Positions 1 through 8,773 are shown, numbered from the stretch's first letter. The stretch: 64,000 nt of DNA from Lipingzhangella_A rawalii (GCF_031628175.1 NZ_JAVLVT010000001.1:310001-374000); one strand, 5' to 3'. Notes: a model not told the origin generated them from the letters alone. A program made the numbers and translations.

Positions 1-925
1 CCACGTGCAGCCTCGCGTGCAGGCCCGCGTCCCGAACCTGGCGGACCAGCCCCTCGAGGTCGTCCAGCCCGGGCTGGGGGGCGGTGTCTGCTTCCTGGGG
101 CAGGACTTGGTCCGGGGGCTCGGACGTGGACGGCGGCTCCGCGCTGCGGAGAACGCCGACGAGACGCCGCATCTCGGCCAGGGCCTGGCGTCCGGTTGTC
201 TCGATTTCGAGGAGCGTCTCACCTGCCTGTTCGGGGTCCCGCTGGATCACCCGCCGTCCCGCCGTTGCCTGGACCGTCATCACGCTCACGTGGTGGGCGA
301 CGACATCGTGGAGTTCGCGGGCGATTCGGGATCGTTCCTCGGCCAGAATCGCCCGGGTGTGTGCGTCCCGGGCCAGCTCCAGCCGCTCGGAATGCGCCCG
401 CAGCTCAGCGAGGTGGAACGAGCGCAGCCGTCCCAGCCGCCCGGCCCACCAGGCGCCCACGAGCAGGGTGAGGAAGAGCGCGGAGGGGACCCAGCCCCCG
501 AGGCCGGTCTGTATCAGTGCCCGGGTCGCTTCAACGGCCAGCGCGGCCACCAGGGACAGCAGGGACCGGGCGAGTGCGAGGTAGCGGCCGATGCTGTGGC
601 TGGCCACCACCATCCCCAGGGCGACCACGGTCCAGGTGTAGATCCCGGCAAGCTCAGCAGCGGCCCCACCCGCGGCGAATACCACCAGAGTGGTCAGCGG
701 TAGCCGGCGACGAGCAAGCACCACCGGCGCCAGCAGGCCGGAAGCGAGGGCGGGCCACAACCAGTTCTGGGGCTCGTAGGTCGCAGGGTGGGCCGCGGAC
801 AATTCCCGGGCAACGTGCGGCCAGGAGACCAGGTGGGCCAGGAGCAGAGCCGCGACGAGTAGGGCGTTGACCGACCAGGTACGGAGCCTGGGGTCGGCGT
901 CGCGGACTCGGGCGAACAGGGCCAT
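1..925 (-). CDS. Sensor histidine kinase, NarL/LuxR-type two-component family (3' part outside window)
   Basis: At least 308 residues are visible; the ATPase domain lies beyond the window edge. The N-terminal half carries about four to five hydrophobic segments, followed by the HisKA_3 dimerisation box with the motif RIARELHDVVAHHVSVM; the phospho-accepting His is near residue 205. This is the arrangement of a membrane-anchored kinase that autophosphorylates and passes phosphate to a NarL-type response regulator, which would lie to the left. The ATG start is preceded by a GAGGG ribosome site. The family is clear; the stimulus cannot be read from the sequence. Confidence 0.9.
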   Translation of the reverse strand, partial: MALFARVRDADPRLRTWSVNALLVAALLLAHLVSWPHVARELSAAHPATYEPQNWLWPALASGLLAPVVLARRRLPLTTLVVFAAGGAAAELAGIYTWTVVALGMVVASHSIGRYLALARSLLSLVAALAVEATRALIQTGLGGWVPSALFLTLLVGAWWAGRLGRLRSFHLAELRAHSERLELARDAHTRAILAEERSRIARELHDVVAHHVSVMTVQATAGRRVIQRDPEQAGETLLEIETTGRQALAEMRRLVGVLRSAEPPSTSEPPDQVLPQEADTAPQPGLDDLEGLVRQVRDAGLHARLHV

Positions 926-1006
926 CCAGCGACCCTCGGCGGGAGCACGGTGTTCAGCGGGCTGCACACCAGTCACGGTAGGCGTCGTGGCGGGGCCAAC
1001 ACACCC

Positions 1007-1849
1007 TCACCCGGGGGGATCCTCGCTCCTGCCCACGGAGGATTCCTGGGGGAGCGGAGGCGGAGTACCCCCGAATTCGGGACAGTGGGCCTGATGGTCG
1101 CACCACGCACAGAGCTTGCTGCGCTTGGGACGCCAGTCACCCGTGTGGGCGGTGGCCTCGATCCGGCGCCAGATACCGGTGATCTCCGCTTCGACATCGA
1201 GGAGTTCCTGTTCGGTGGGCTCGTACCACAGCCATCCACCATCCCCGAGGAACATGAGCTGGAGCCGCCGTGGAATCTCCCCGAGCTCCCGCCAGACCAT
1301 GAGCGCGTACAGGTAGATCTGGAGCCGCGACTTGTCGGTGTATTTGGGGTGGGGGGCACGGCCCGTCTTGTAGTCGACGACCCGGATTCCGGCCGAGGCC
1401 ACGTCCAGTCGATCCACATAGCCACGCAGCCGCAGCCCGGACTCCAGCGTGACCTCCAGTCTGAGTTCGCGCCGGTGTGGTTCCAGGCGTCCCGGGTCCT
1501 CCATGGTGAAGTAGCGCCGTACCGCCCGCCGCGCCTCCTCCAGCCAGGAGGTGCGCTCCGAGGCGTCGTCGAACAGCTCCCGCAGCTGGGGCTGGTTCTC
1601 TTGCAGGGCCTCCCACTCGGGGCCTACCAGCTCCAGTGCCCGCGCCTGGGTCCGGTCGGGAGCCGGAAGTTCGTACAGTCGCTCCAGCACGGCATGCACC
1701 AGCGTGCCACGCACCGCCGCGGGTTTCGGTTCCTCGGGTAGCCGGTCGATGGTGCGGAAGCGGAACAGAAGCGGGCACTGGAGGAAATCGAGAGCCCGGG
1801 AGGGAGACAGCACGGCGGGCACCGCGCTGGAACTGGTGGAGGTGACCAT
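1007..1849 (-). CDS. RecB-family exonuclease, PD-(D/E)XK with a Cas4/AddB-type Fe-S site
   Basis: 280 residues. The nuclease fold shows GTLVHAVLERLY (metal-site His52), YVDRLD, VVDYKTGRAP (the D-x-K core) and a QIYLYAL helix. One cysteine near the N-terminus (Cys25, FLQCPLLF) and three near the C-terminus (LCAWCDHQAHCPEF) match the four-cysteine iron-sulfur cage of Cas4 and AddB. A small stand-alone RecB-like gene sits near the Pup-proteasome cluster in many actinobacteria. I chose the internal ATG giving MVTSTSS because it has an AGGT upstream and removes a 36-residue low-complexity extension. It likely trims DNA ends in repair; the substrate is unknown. Confidence 0.85.
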   Translation of the reverse strand: MVTSTSSSAVPAVLSPSRALDFLQCPLLFRFRTIDRLPEEPKPAAVRGTLVHAVLERLYELPAPDRTQARALELVGPEWEALQENQPQLRELFDDASERTSWLEEARRAVRRYFTMEDPGRLEPHRRELRLEVTLESGLRLRGYVDRLDVASAGIRVVDYKTGRAPHPKYTDKSRLQIYLYALMVWRELGEIPRRLQLMFLGDGGWLWYEPTEQELLDVEAEITGIWRRIEATAHTGDWRPKRSKLCAWCDHQAHCPEFGGTPPPLPQESSVGRSEDPPG

Positions 1850-1874
1850 GCCCGAGACCTTAACGGACCTCGCC

Positions 1875-1964
1875 CCGAGCCACGTCCGCGCGGATCGAAC
1901 CGTCGGGGGCCGACCGGGGAGTCCGTGCATCGTTCGTGGCCTGTTCTTCCGAGCCACGTCCGCG
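1875..1964. repeat. Exact 16-base direct repeat in a divergent promoter region
   Basis: The 16-mer CCGAGCCACGTCCGCG occurs at 1875-1890 and again at 1949-1964, 74 bases apart start to start. Both copies lie between the divergently transcribed nuclease and protease genes. The flanks differ, so this is not a larger duplication. It may be a paired regulator site; no known operator is recognised. Confidence 0.6.
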
Positions 1965-2012
1965 GTTTCGGGGTGGGGTCGTCACTGCCATCGGGGACCG
2001 TCGTGAAGCACG

Positions 2013-2018
2013 TAGCCT
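2013..2018 (+). promoter_or_regulatory. -10 element (TAGCCT) for a leaderless transcript
   Basis: TAGCCT ends seven bases before the GTG start at 2026. No ribosome binding site is present, which is the signature of leaderless mRNA in actinobacteria. It supports the chosen start of the site-2 protease. Confidence 0.55.
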
Positions 2019-2025
2019 GGATTAC

Positions 2026-3198
2026 GTGGCGGAACACGGATCAGGAACGTCGAGTGCGGACACGGGCGCCCGGGCCCGGCGTGGCGGACAGCGCCAAGGG
2101 CTCCTCATGGGCAGGCCGTTCGGAATTCCCGTCTATGTGTCGCCCTCCTGGCTGATTATCGCGGCCATCATCACCGTGCTCTTCCAACCAATGATCGATC
2201 GCACCTTGGCCCTGGGGGCGTTGTCCTACGCCATCGCGTTCGCCTTCGCCGTGCTGTTGTACCTGTCGGTTCTGGTGCACGAGCTCGCGCACTCACTTGT
2301 GGCCCGGGCCTACGGGCTTCCGGTCCGGCAGATCCGGCTGTATATGCTGGGTGGTGTCTCGGAGATCGAACGCGAGGCTCCGCTGGCCCGCCAGGAGTTC
2401 TGGATCGCGGTGTCCGGCCCGCTCCTGTCCCTGGCCTTGGGAGCCGGCGGGTGGCTGGCCTACCAGGCGATGGATCCGGTGACCGTGGTGGGCGTGCTGA
2501 CCTGGCAGTTGTGGGTTGCCAACCTGTTGGTCGGGGTGTTCAACCTGTTGCCGGGCCTCCCCCTGGACGGGGGACGAATCCTGCGTGCCGGCGTGTGGGG
2601 GCTCACCGCCCGTCCGGGAACCGGGACCCTGATCGCGGCGGCGGTGGGACGGGCCCTGGCGGTAGGTGTGGTCGCGCTGCCGTTCCTGTTCGCCTGGGGT
2701 GCCGGTAGCGCTCCGAATGTCTTCGGGGTGCTGTGGGCGGTGCTGCTCGGTGCCTTCATGTGGATGGGTGCGACGTCGGCCCTGCGCTCGGCCCGGCTAC
2801 GGGAGCGCGTGCCGAGTCTCCATGCGGGGCGACTGGCCCGCGCCGTCGTTCTGGTTCGTGCGGACACTTCCGTGGCCGAGGCGTGGCGACGCCGGTCGCA
2901 GTCCGGGGCCGAGGTCATTGTGGTGGTGGACGCGGCCGGTCGGGCAACCTCCATTGTCAGTGATCCGGCGGTGCAGGCGGTCCCCGAGTCCCGCCGTCCC
3001 TGGGTGCCCGTGGCCGATGTGGCCCGCTCGGTGAGCCAGGCGGATGGGCTCTCCTGGGACCTGGCCGGTGAGGATCTGCTCGCACAGCTGCGTCGGCATC
3101 CGCGTGCGGAGCATCTCGTCCTGGGTGCGGACGGCAGCCCGGTGGGTGTGCTCTACGTTCGGGACGTCAACAGTGCTCTCTCCCGCTCCGGGGACTAG
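2026..3198 (+). CDS. Site-2 protease family zinc metalloprotease with C-terminal CBS region (Rip3-like)
   Basis: 390 residues. Several membrane helices enclose the zinc-protease motif HELAH (His85, Glu86, His89) and the second active-site motif NLLPGLPLDGG, with the third ligand Asp near residue 181. The last ~130 residues are soluble and look like a CBS-domain pair that could sense nucleotides. Enzymes of this family cut membrane-embedded anti-sigma factors or signal peptides; no such partner is adjacent. The leaderless GTG at 2026 is preferred over an ATG 90 bases upstream, which would add a poorly structured N-terminus. The stop overlaps by four bases with the convergent SLOG gene. Confidence 0.88.
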   Translation: MAEHGSGTSSADTGARARRGGQRQGLLMGRPFGIPVYVSPSWLIIAAIITVLFQPMIDRTLALGALSYAIAFAFAVLLYLSVLVHELAHSLVARAYGLPVRQIRLYMLGGVSEIEREAPLARQEFWIAVSGPLLSLALGAGGWLAYQAMDPVTVVGVLTWQLWVANLLVGVFNLLPGLPLDGGRILRAGVWGLTARPGTGTLIAAAVGRALAVGVVALPFLFAWGAGSAPNVFGVLWAVLLGAFMWMGATSALRSARLRERVPSLHAGRLARAVVLVRADTSVAEAWRRRSQSGAEVIVVVDAAGRATSIVSDPAVQAVPESRRPWVPVADVARSVSQADGLSWDLAGEDLLAQLRRHPRAEHLVLGADGSPVGVLYVRDVNSALSRSGD

Positions 3199-3698
3199 CG
3201 CACGGTCCCTTCCGGCCAGATGACGGTGACCGGAACCTGGCGTCGGTGCGCGTAGGCGACCACGTCGGCGGTGCCCCCCGGACCGCGGGCCGGGAGTCCG
3301 TCCCACACGGCCACGAGTTCCTCGGCGTGGTCCACCATGTATTGGCTGGCGGCGAGGTGCGCCTGGGGCGTTGACTCGGGATAGGCCAGCCGGTGGACGT
3401 GCGTCGCCTGGGCGAGGAGCTCGTCATAGCGCGGATGGTGCTGATCCGGAAGCTCGTCGCGATACGTCCGGGCGGGGACGATCACCTCCAGGCTGCCACC
3501 GAGGGCCAGCAACTCGGTGGCGAACAGAGTGTCCGCCCCGTCCGCGAGACAGGACAGCCCGGTCAGGCCAGTGGGCCCACGTGTTTCGTCGCTCAGCACC
3601 TGAGCCCGCTCCCGTAGGTGCCTGCGGATGTGTCGCGCGATGATGGGGATCGCAGTTGTGGGCAGTGCGCGATGGCCAGTGACAGCGATGCGTCTCAC
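3195..3698 (-). CDS. SLOG-superfamily nucleotide-binding-like protein, coupled to an XRE regulator
   Basis: 167 residues starting with a GTG that overlaps the stop of the upstream XRE gene (GTGA), so the two are translationally coupled. The protein opens with VRRIAVTGHR, a Rossmann-type strand and glycine/His/Arg turn typical of SLOG/YpsA-like folds. It continues with GLSCLADGADTLFA, ASQYMVDHAEELVAVWDG and ADVVAYA, which fit the LOG/SLOG pattern. SLOG domains bind or cleave nucleotides or NAD-like ligands, and some act as sensors in immune systems. The exact ligand is unknown. The assignment rests on motif recognition only. Confidence 0.65.
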   Translation of the reverse strand: MRRIAVTGHRALPTTAIPIIARHIRRHLRERAQVLSDETRGPTGLTGLSCLADGADTLFATELLALGGSLEVIVPARTYRDELPDQHHPRYDELLAQATHVHRLAYPESTPQAHLAASQYMVDHAEELVAVWDGLPARGPGGTADVVAYAHRRQVPVTVIWPEGTVR

Positions 3699-5038
3699 TC
3701 GTCCTCTCCCTGAGACACGGCTCCGGTAACGCCCGCGGCGAGTTCCGCCAGGCGGGCGTCGAGTTCCTTCGCCTCCCGCGGGTGCGGACCACGGTAGGAG
3801 CGGCGGAACCGGCGGACCCTGCTGATGACACGTTCGGAACGGTAGGTGACACCGAGGCTCAGCGCTTCTGCGGCGAGCCGGAACGCCGCGTCGACACCCC
3901 CGGAGTCGCGGTGGGCCTGGGCCCACTCGACGAGCAGGACCGCCCGCTGCTTTGGGGGCACCACGGTGCGCTGGAAGGCGTCCACGAAGGTCTGTAATGC
4001 TTCGGCGGAGCGACCGGACCGTGTCGCTGCCTGGGCACGGTAGCGGGCCAGCTTCGCACCGTCGAAGGGAAACACCCAGGGCCAGGGCGGATCGGTGTTG
4101 CTGGAGTGTTCCGCGCAGCGTTCGGCCGCGGCGAGCTCGGAGCGGGCGGCTGGCACGTCGCCGCCTGAGCTGTGTGCGAGTGCCCGCACACAGCTCAACC
4201 AGGCGCGGGCAGTCGGGTGCGCGCTCGGCCCCAGAAATCGGCCCGCCGATTCGGCCAGAGACAGTCCGAGGTCGACCTCATCCTCCTCGATTTCGAATGC
4301 CGCGAGGCTGCCCATCATGTAGGCGGTGAGTAGACCGTTGCGGGCCTGGCGGGCACGGCGCACCGCAAGTCGGTAGTAGCCGCGCGCCGATCCGGCGTCG
4401 CCCATGTCGGTGTGCAGCCACGCAGCCAGGCCGGCCGCCTCGCTGGCGGCCGCGGCGATCTCGGTGACCCCGGGTGCGGAAGCACGTTGGGCCCGGGCAA
4501 GGGTGCGCCCGGAGAGTTCCAGATGGGCTACCGCTGACCGAGCCAGATCGTGGGCGGGCAGGCTGCCCTCCAGCCGGCGCTGGCTTCCGGTGATCGCGCA
4601 GATTCGTTGTGCGGTGGGGTGGCTACCAGGTCCGGTCTCGGTGGCCATGCCCACCGGTGGTCGGGTGGGGGAACCGCGCAGTGCCTGTGCCTGTGCCTGT
4701 GCCTGTGTGCGTGCGGGAACACCGGCACGGCCGGCAGCAGTCGGAGCGGTCGGTTGGTCGGAGAACCGGAGGAGATGCAGGGGGATGTCCAGCCGGGTAC
4801 TCAGTTCCACGACCTGGTCCAGCGTCAGGGACTGGCGGGCATTGACGACGCGGGAGACCCAGCTTTGGGAGTACCCGACGGCCTGAGCCAGATCGGCCTG
4901 GGACCAGCCGCGGGCACAACGCACCGTTTCCAAGAGTGTGGGGAAGTCACATGTGCTCAGGGCGCGTGCGACATCCGGACGATTCCACAGATCTGCGTTT
5001 GTGGTGCCGCCACGGAGGGGGGCCTCGTTCTGGGGCAT
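3695..5038 (-). CDS. XRE-family helix-turn-helix regulator with helical (TPR-like) C-terminal region
   Basis: 447 residues. The HTH lies at about residues 33-85 (WSQADLAQAVGYSQSWVSRVVN, then LTLDQVVELSTRLDIPLHLL). A variable linker follows with an Ala-Gln repeat (QAQAQAQAL) encoded by a hexanucleotide repeat. The rest is a long alpha-helical region rich in Ala and Leu, resembling the tetratricopeptide part of regulators that bind peptides or partner proteins. It is first in a two-gene operon with the SLOG gene and divergent from a small orphan gene at 5214. It probably controls this locus through the 5039-5213 intergenic region. Confidence 0.85.
   Translation of the reverse strand: MPQNEAPLRGGTTNADLWNRPDVARALSTCDFPTLLETVRCARGWSQADLAQAVGYSQSWVSRVVNARQSLTLDQVVELSTRLDIPLHLLRFSDQPTAPTAAGRAGVPARTQAQAQAQALRGSPTRPPVGMATETGPGSHPTAQRICAITGSQRRLEGSLPAHDLARSAVAHLELSGRTLARAQRASAPGVTEIAAAASEAAGLAAWLHTDMGDAGSARGYYRLAVRRARQARNGLLTAYMMGSLAAFEIEEDEVDLGLSLAESAGRFLGPSAHPTARAWLSCVRALAHSSGGDVPAARSELAAAERCAEHSSNTDPPWPWVFPFDGAKLARYRAQAATRSGRSAEALQTFVDAFQRTVVPPKQRAVLLVEWAQAHRDSGGVDAAFRLAAEALSLGVTYRSERVISRVRRFRRSYRGPHPREAKELDARLAELAAGVTGAVSQGEDE
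4681..4704. repeat. Hexanucleotide repeat (GTGCCT)x4 inside the XRE gene
   Basis: Four exact GTGCCT units lie within the linker of the XRE regulator and encode the Ala-Gln run on the minus strand. Because the unit is six bases, changes in copy number keep the reading frame and only alter linker length. Confidence 0.8.
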
Positions 5039-5213
5039 GTGTCCAGGCTAATCACCTCCACCAGGGGCTGTGGCTATTTGTAGTGATCATATTTCGATTC
5101 GTAATGCGCATCGACGGTAGTGGTGGGGTGTCTGATTTGTAGCCTCAGACGTCGAATCGGGGGAAACCTCGGCCCGAATGTTGGCCTTTTGGGGGGAATT
5201 GTGGGAGGTGACT

Positions 5214-5591
5214 GTGTCGCTGGACGTGCCGCCCGAGCCCGTTTTCGTGGCCGGAATCGGACATCTCCTTGACGCTGAGGGAGTCGTCGAGCTGCGTCAG
5301 CTCGTGGCAACCCTGGACGGCTACGGTCTGCGCACCCGATGGGATGCCGCTGCCGGAACGGTCGATGCCATCACCTACGGCCCGGGTGAGCTAGCGCCGG
5401 TCGAACGACTGGTGCAACGGGTGGTACTCCGGCGCAACCCCGCTGCCGACGACGTCCTGTGGTGGTGGATCTACTGGCCGGCGGACCGGACGTCGAACGC
5501 CGGTGCCTCGGTTGCTCCGCTCGCCCCCGTACACGCGGTGGCCCTCGTCGCCCGTCGGATCCACCGTGTCCTCGTCCTGGACCATCACTGA
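5214..5591 (+). CDS. Hypothetical protein, divergent partner of the XRE-SLOG operon
   Basis: 125 residues, not recognised. The GTG at 5214 is chosen because GGAGG sits five bases upstream. The sequence begins as a regular alpha/beta protein (PVFVAGIGHLLDAEGVVELRQLVATL). It carries a striking Trp-rich segment, VLWWWIYWPADR, near residue 85 and ends in a hydrophobic-basic helix (VALVARRIHRVLVL). It has no signal peptide or clear membrane anchor. The shared intergenic region with the XRE gene includes a CGATTCG/CGAATCG inverted repeat (5095-5101 and 5153-5159), so it may be the regulator's target. Confidence 0.6.
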   Translation: MSLDVPPEPVFVAGIGHLLDAEGVVELRQLVATLDGYGLRTRWDAAAGTVDAITYGPGELAPVERLVQRVVLRRNPAADDVLWWWIYWPADRTSNAGASVAPLAPVHAVALVARRIHRVLVLDHH

Positions 5592-5740
5592 CCGCGGACA
5601 CCGGCCGGTGTTCCGCATGGCCACGGCCCACCGATTACTCCGCGCCCCGAACGTGCGGATACCCTGCCATGGTCATTCCACACGTACGACGCCACCGCAG
5701 AGCGCGTACGACCAGCCCAACCACCAGACTCGGGGGACTC

Positions 5741-6682
5741 GTGTCGGGAATCCACGGCCGCCGCGGGCCGTTCGTCGACGGGGACATCGTGCAGCTCACC
5801 GACCCCAAGGGGCGCATGCACACGATCACCCTGCGAACGGGGAAAGCCTTCCACACACACCGGGGGCAGATCCAGCATGACGAGCTGATCGGGCAGCCTG
5901 AGGGCAGTGTCGTCACCGCCACCTCCGGCACCGGATACCTGGCCCTGCGTCCGCTCCTTGCCGACTTCACGCTGTCCATGAAGCGGGGCGCCACCATCGT
6001 CTATCCGAAGGATGCTGCTCAGATCGTGGCGCACGCCGACGTCTTTCCGGGGGCCCGAGTCCTGGAGGCCGGCGCCGGGTCCGGAGCGTTGTCCTGTTGG
6101 TTGCTCCGGGCCGTGGGTCCGGAGGGGATGGTTCACTCCTTCGAGCGCCGCTCCGATTTCGCCGACATCGCCCGGACCAACGTGGAGCGCTATTTCGGTC
6201 ACCTCCCCCCGGCCTGGCACCTCAGTGTGGGGGACGTGGCCGAGCCTGCCGAGGACGGTGCGGACCGGGAACAGGTGCCACGAGACCTGGACCGCGCCGT
6301 GCTGGACATGTTGGCTCCCTGGGAGTGTCTGGACATCGTCGCTCGGGCCCTGGTTCCTGGAGGGCTGCTGTGCGTGTATGTCGCCACCACGACCCAGATC
6401 TCCAGCACCGTCGAAGCCCTGCGTGGCGACGGGCGCTTCTTCGAGCCGCACACCTGGGAAACCATGGTGCGTACCTGGCATGTGGACGGGCTCGCGGTGC
6501 GTCCCGATCACCGGATGATCGGCCACACCGGGTTCCTGATTACAGCCCGCCGACTCGCCGATGGCACCGTCGCCCCGGAACGTCGGCGCCGTCTGGCCAA
6601 GGACGCACACTCCCGTTCCGGTGCACAGGCTGTTTCGCGGGCGTCCACCGACTCCGCGGGGAACACCCCTGGGGAGCAGTAA
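5741..6682 (+). CDS. trmI: tRNA (adenine-58-N1)-methyltransferase TrmI
   Basis: 313 residues. The enzyme methylates N1 of adenine 58 in the T-loop of tRNA using S-adenosylmethionine. The N-terminal beta domain (GPFVDGDIVQLTDPKGR, LRTGKAFHTHRGQIQHDELIGQ) and the SAM site VLEAGAGSGALSCWLL at about residues 106-121 are characteristic, with DRAVLDML as motif IV. GTG 5741 is preferred because homology begins at once and GGGGG is upstream; an ATG at 5669 would add a basic tail. trmI stands directly before the proteasome ATPase gene in many actinobacteria, as it does here. Confidence 0.93.
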   Translation: MSGIHGRRGPFVDGDIVQLTDPKGRMHTITLRTGKAFHTHRGQIQHDELIGQPEGSVVTATSGTGYLALRPLLADFTLSMKRGATIVYPKDAAQIVAHADVFPGARVLEAGAGSGALSCWLLRAVGPEGMVHSFERRSDFADIARTNVERYFGHLPPAWHLSVGDVAEPAEDGADREQVPRDLDRAVLDMLAPWECLDIVARALVPGGLLCVYVATTTQISSTVEALRGDGRFFEPHTWETMVRTWHVDGLAVRPDHRMIGHTGFLITARRLADGTVAPERRRRLAKDAHSRSGAQAVSRASTDSAGNTPGEQ

Positions 6683-6701
6683 CGCGCAGTCGGTTCGATC
6701 C

Positions 6702-6718
6702 AACGTGGACGCCACGTT
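6702..6718. repeat. Inverted repeat in the trmI-arc intergenic region
   Basis: AACGTGG at 6702-6708 pairs with CCACGTT at 6712-6718 across a three-base loop. It lies just after trmI and about 160 bases before arc. It may be a regulator half-site pair or a weak hairpin; it is too short to call a terminator. Confidence 0.4.
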
Positions 6719-6876
6719 ACAACTGTGTAGCGCAGCGGTATCGCCTATCAGTATGACCAGCTCAGATGCAAGGTCGTAGAGTGAGGGCCTCAACACGTCA
6801 CCGAAGATGAGGTTAGGAGTGGCCCTCGGGTAGGTAGGGTTCCGTGTAGTCGTCCTCTTCTAGGGAGGTGGCGGAC

Positions 6877-8637
6877 GTGGCCGATCGCGAAGACGAGCGT
6901 CGTGCCGAGCGTGACCAAGAGATCGCCGACCTGACGGCGCAGGTCTCCTACTTGGAAAAGGAACTGAGCGTACTGCGGCGAAAGCTCGCCGACTCCCCAC
7001 GTCATCTGCGGCTCCTGGAGGACCGGCTGCGTGAGACGCAGGCCAGCCTCGCCGCCGCGAACAGTCGCAACGAACGTCTCGTTTCGACACTCAAGGAGTC
7101 CCGGGAGCAGATCGTCGCCCTCAAGGAGGAGGTGGATCGGCTTTCGCAGCCGCCGTCGGGTTTCGGGGTGTTCCTGGGAACACGTGAGGACGAGACCGTC
7201 GAGATCTTCACCAACGGGCGCAAGATGCGGGTCAGTGTGAGTCCCTCGGTGGATGTGGCCCAGCTCGTTCCCGGCCAGGAAGTCATGCTGAACGAGGCTT
7301 TCAACGTGGTGGAGGCCCAGTCGTTCGAGTCGGTCGGTGAAGTTGTCATGCTCAAGGAGGTCCTGGACGGAGGCGACCGTGCCTTAGTCATCTCCAACCA
7401 CGATGACGAGAAGGTGGTGCGTCTCGCCGAACCGGTCCGCGACCTGGCTCTGCGGGCCGGCGACTCGCTGATGCTGGAGCCGCGGTCCGGATACGTCTAT
7501 GAACGGATCCCCAAGTCCGAGGTGGAGGAGCTGCTCCTGGAAGAGGTGCCGGATCTCGCCTACACCGACATCGGCGGCCTCGGTGGGCAGATTGAGATGA
7601 TCCGCGACGCCATCGAACTGCCGTACCTGCACAAGGACCTGTTCTACGAACATCAGCTGCGCCCGCCCAAGGGTGTTCTCCTCTACGGGCCGCCCGGCTG
7701 CGGCAAGACCCTCATCGCCAAGGCAGTCGCCAACTCCCTGGCCAAGCAGGTGGCGGAACGCACCGGTCGGGACGTCGGTAAGAGTTTCTTCCTGAACATC
7801 AAGGGTCCCGAACTGCTGAACAAGTACGTCGGCGAGACCGAACGGCACATCCGGCTGGTCTTCCAACGCGCTCGGGAGAAGGCGGGCGAGGGCACACCGG
7901 TTATCGTCTTCTTCGACGAGATGGACTCCATCTTCCGCACCCGGGGCTCTGGCGTGTCCAGCGATGTGGAGAACACCATCGTGCCCCAGCTGCTCAGCGA
8001 GATCGACGGAGTTGAGGGGCTGGAGAACGTCATCGTGATCGGTGCCTCCAACCGGGAGGACATGATCGACCCGGCGATCCTGCGCCCGGGACGTCTCGAT
8101 CACAAGATCAAGATCGAGCGCCCCGACGCCGAGGCCGCCCGCGACATCTTCTCCAAGTACCTCACCCCAGACCTTCCCCTGCACCCCGAGGGCCTCGACG
8201 AACACGACGGCTCCCCCCAGGCCACGGTGGACGCGATGATCCAGCGGGTCGTGGAGCGGATGTACGCCGAGACGGAGGACAACCAGTTCCTGGAGGTCAC
8301 CTATGCCAACGGGGACAAGGATGTCCTGTACTTCAAGGACTTCAACTCCGGGGCGATGATCCAGAACATCGTGGACCGGGCCAAGAAGATGGCGATCAAG
8401 GAGTACATCGACTCCGACCGCAAGGGAATCAGCGTCTCCCACCTGATGCAGGCCTGCGTGGACGAGTTCAGCGAGAACGAGGATCTGCCCAACACCACGA
8501 ATCCCGACGACTGGGCGCGGATCTCCGGGAAGAAGGGGGAGCGGATCGTCTACATCCGCACCCTCGTGTCCGGGAAGAAGGGCGCCGACTCCGGTCGGTC
8601 CATCGATACCGTGGCCAACACCGGCCAGTACCTCTGA
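6877..8637 (+). CDS. arc: Proteasome-associated AAA ATPase ARC (Mpa homologue)
   Basis: 586 residues. ARC forms a hexameric ring that recognises Pup-tagged proteins, unfolds them and threads them into the 20S proteasome. An N-terminal coiled coil (about residues 8-75) for Pup binding is followed by OB-fold segments. The AAA module has Walker A GPPGCGKT (Lys277) and Walker B VFFDEMDS (Asp347, Glu348). The last residues are GQYL, the C-terminal docking tail that opens the proteasome gate. GTG 6877 has GGGAGG eight bases upstream; a GTG at 6868 lies inside that site and is unlikely. First gene of the Pup-proteasome block. Confidence 0.97.
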   Translation: MADREDERRAERDQEIADLTAQVSYLEKELSVLRRKLADSPRHLRLLEDRLRETQASLAAANSRNERLVSTLKESREQIVALKEEVDRLSQPPSGFGVFLGTREDETVEIFTNGRKMRVSVSPSVDVAQLVPGQEVMLNEAFNVVEAQSFESVGEVVMLKEVLDGGDRALVISNHDDEKVVRLAEPVRDLALRAGDSLMLEPRSGYVYERIPKSEVEELLLEEVPDLAYTDIGGLGGQIEMIRDAIELPYLHKDLFYEHQLRPPKGVLLYGPPGCGKTLIAKAVANSLAKQVAERTGRDVGKSFFLNIKGPELLNKYVGETERHIRLVFQRAREKAGEGTPVIVFFDEMDSIFRTRGSGVSSDVENTIVPQLLSEIDGVEGLENVIVIGASNREDMIDPAILRPGRLDHKIKIERPDAEAARDIFSKYLTPDLPLHPEGLDEHDGSPQATVDAMIQRVVERMYAETEDNQFLEVTYANGDKDVLYFKDFNSGAMIQNIVDRAKKMAIKEYIDSDRKGISVSHLMQACVDEFSENEDLPNTTNPDDWARISGKKGERIVYIRTLVSGKKGADSGRSIDTVANTGQYL

Positions 8638-8652
8638 GACGTTCCCGGGCCC

Positions 8653-8708
8653 GGCCGTGTCCTCCGCGATGTCCTCCGCAATGCGTGGGCACCGCGGGGG
8701 ACACGGCC
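8653..8708. terminator. Large hairpin between arc and dop
   Basis: GGCCGTGTCC at 8653-8662 is perfectly complementary to GGACACGGCC at 8699-8708, with an additional CCGCG/CGCGG pairing inside. There is no T-tract, so it may be an intrinsic terminator of the GC-rich actinobacterial kind or an mRNA-stability element. Together with the dop promoter signal it suggests arc and dop are separate transcripts. Confidence 0.5.
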
Positions 8709-8761
8709 ATCGAATCCCCGACGATTCGGCGCCCGTGGGTTCAATGAAGCCTCGTGCTGGA

Positions 8762-8767
8762 TAACCT
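8762..8767 (+). promoter_or_regulatory. -10 element (TAACCT) for leaderless dop
   Basis: TAACCT ends six bases before the dop ATG at 8774, and no ribosome binding site is visible. This spacing puts transcription start at or next to the A of the start codon. Confidence 0.55.
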
Positions 8768-8773
8768 CAAGTC

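Noticed and set aside
5..703. Long plus-strand open frame over the histidine kinase
   Set aside because: It is a shadow of the minus-strand kinase, which has clear HisKA_3 motifs; the plus frame has no family features.
4681..4704. Phase-variation tract in the XRE gene
   Set aside because: The unit is six bases, so slippage would not change the frame.
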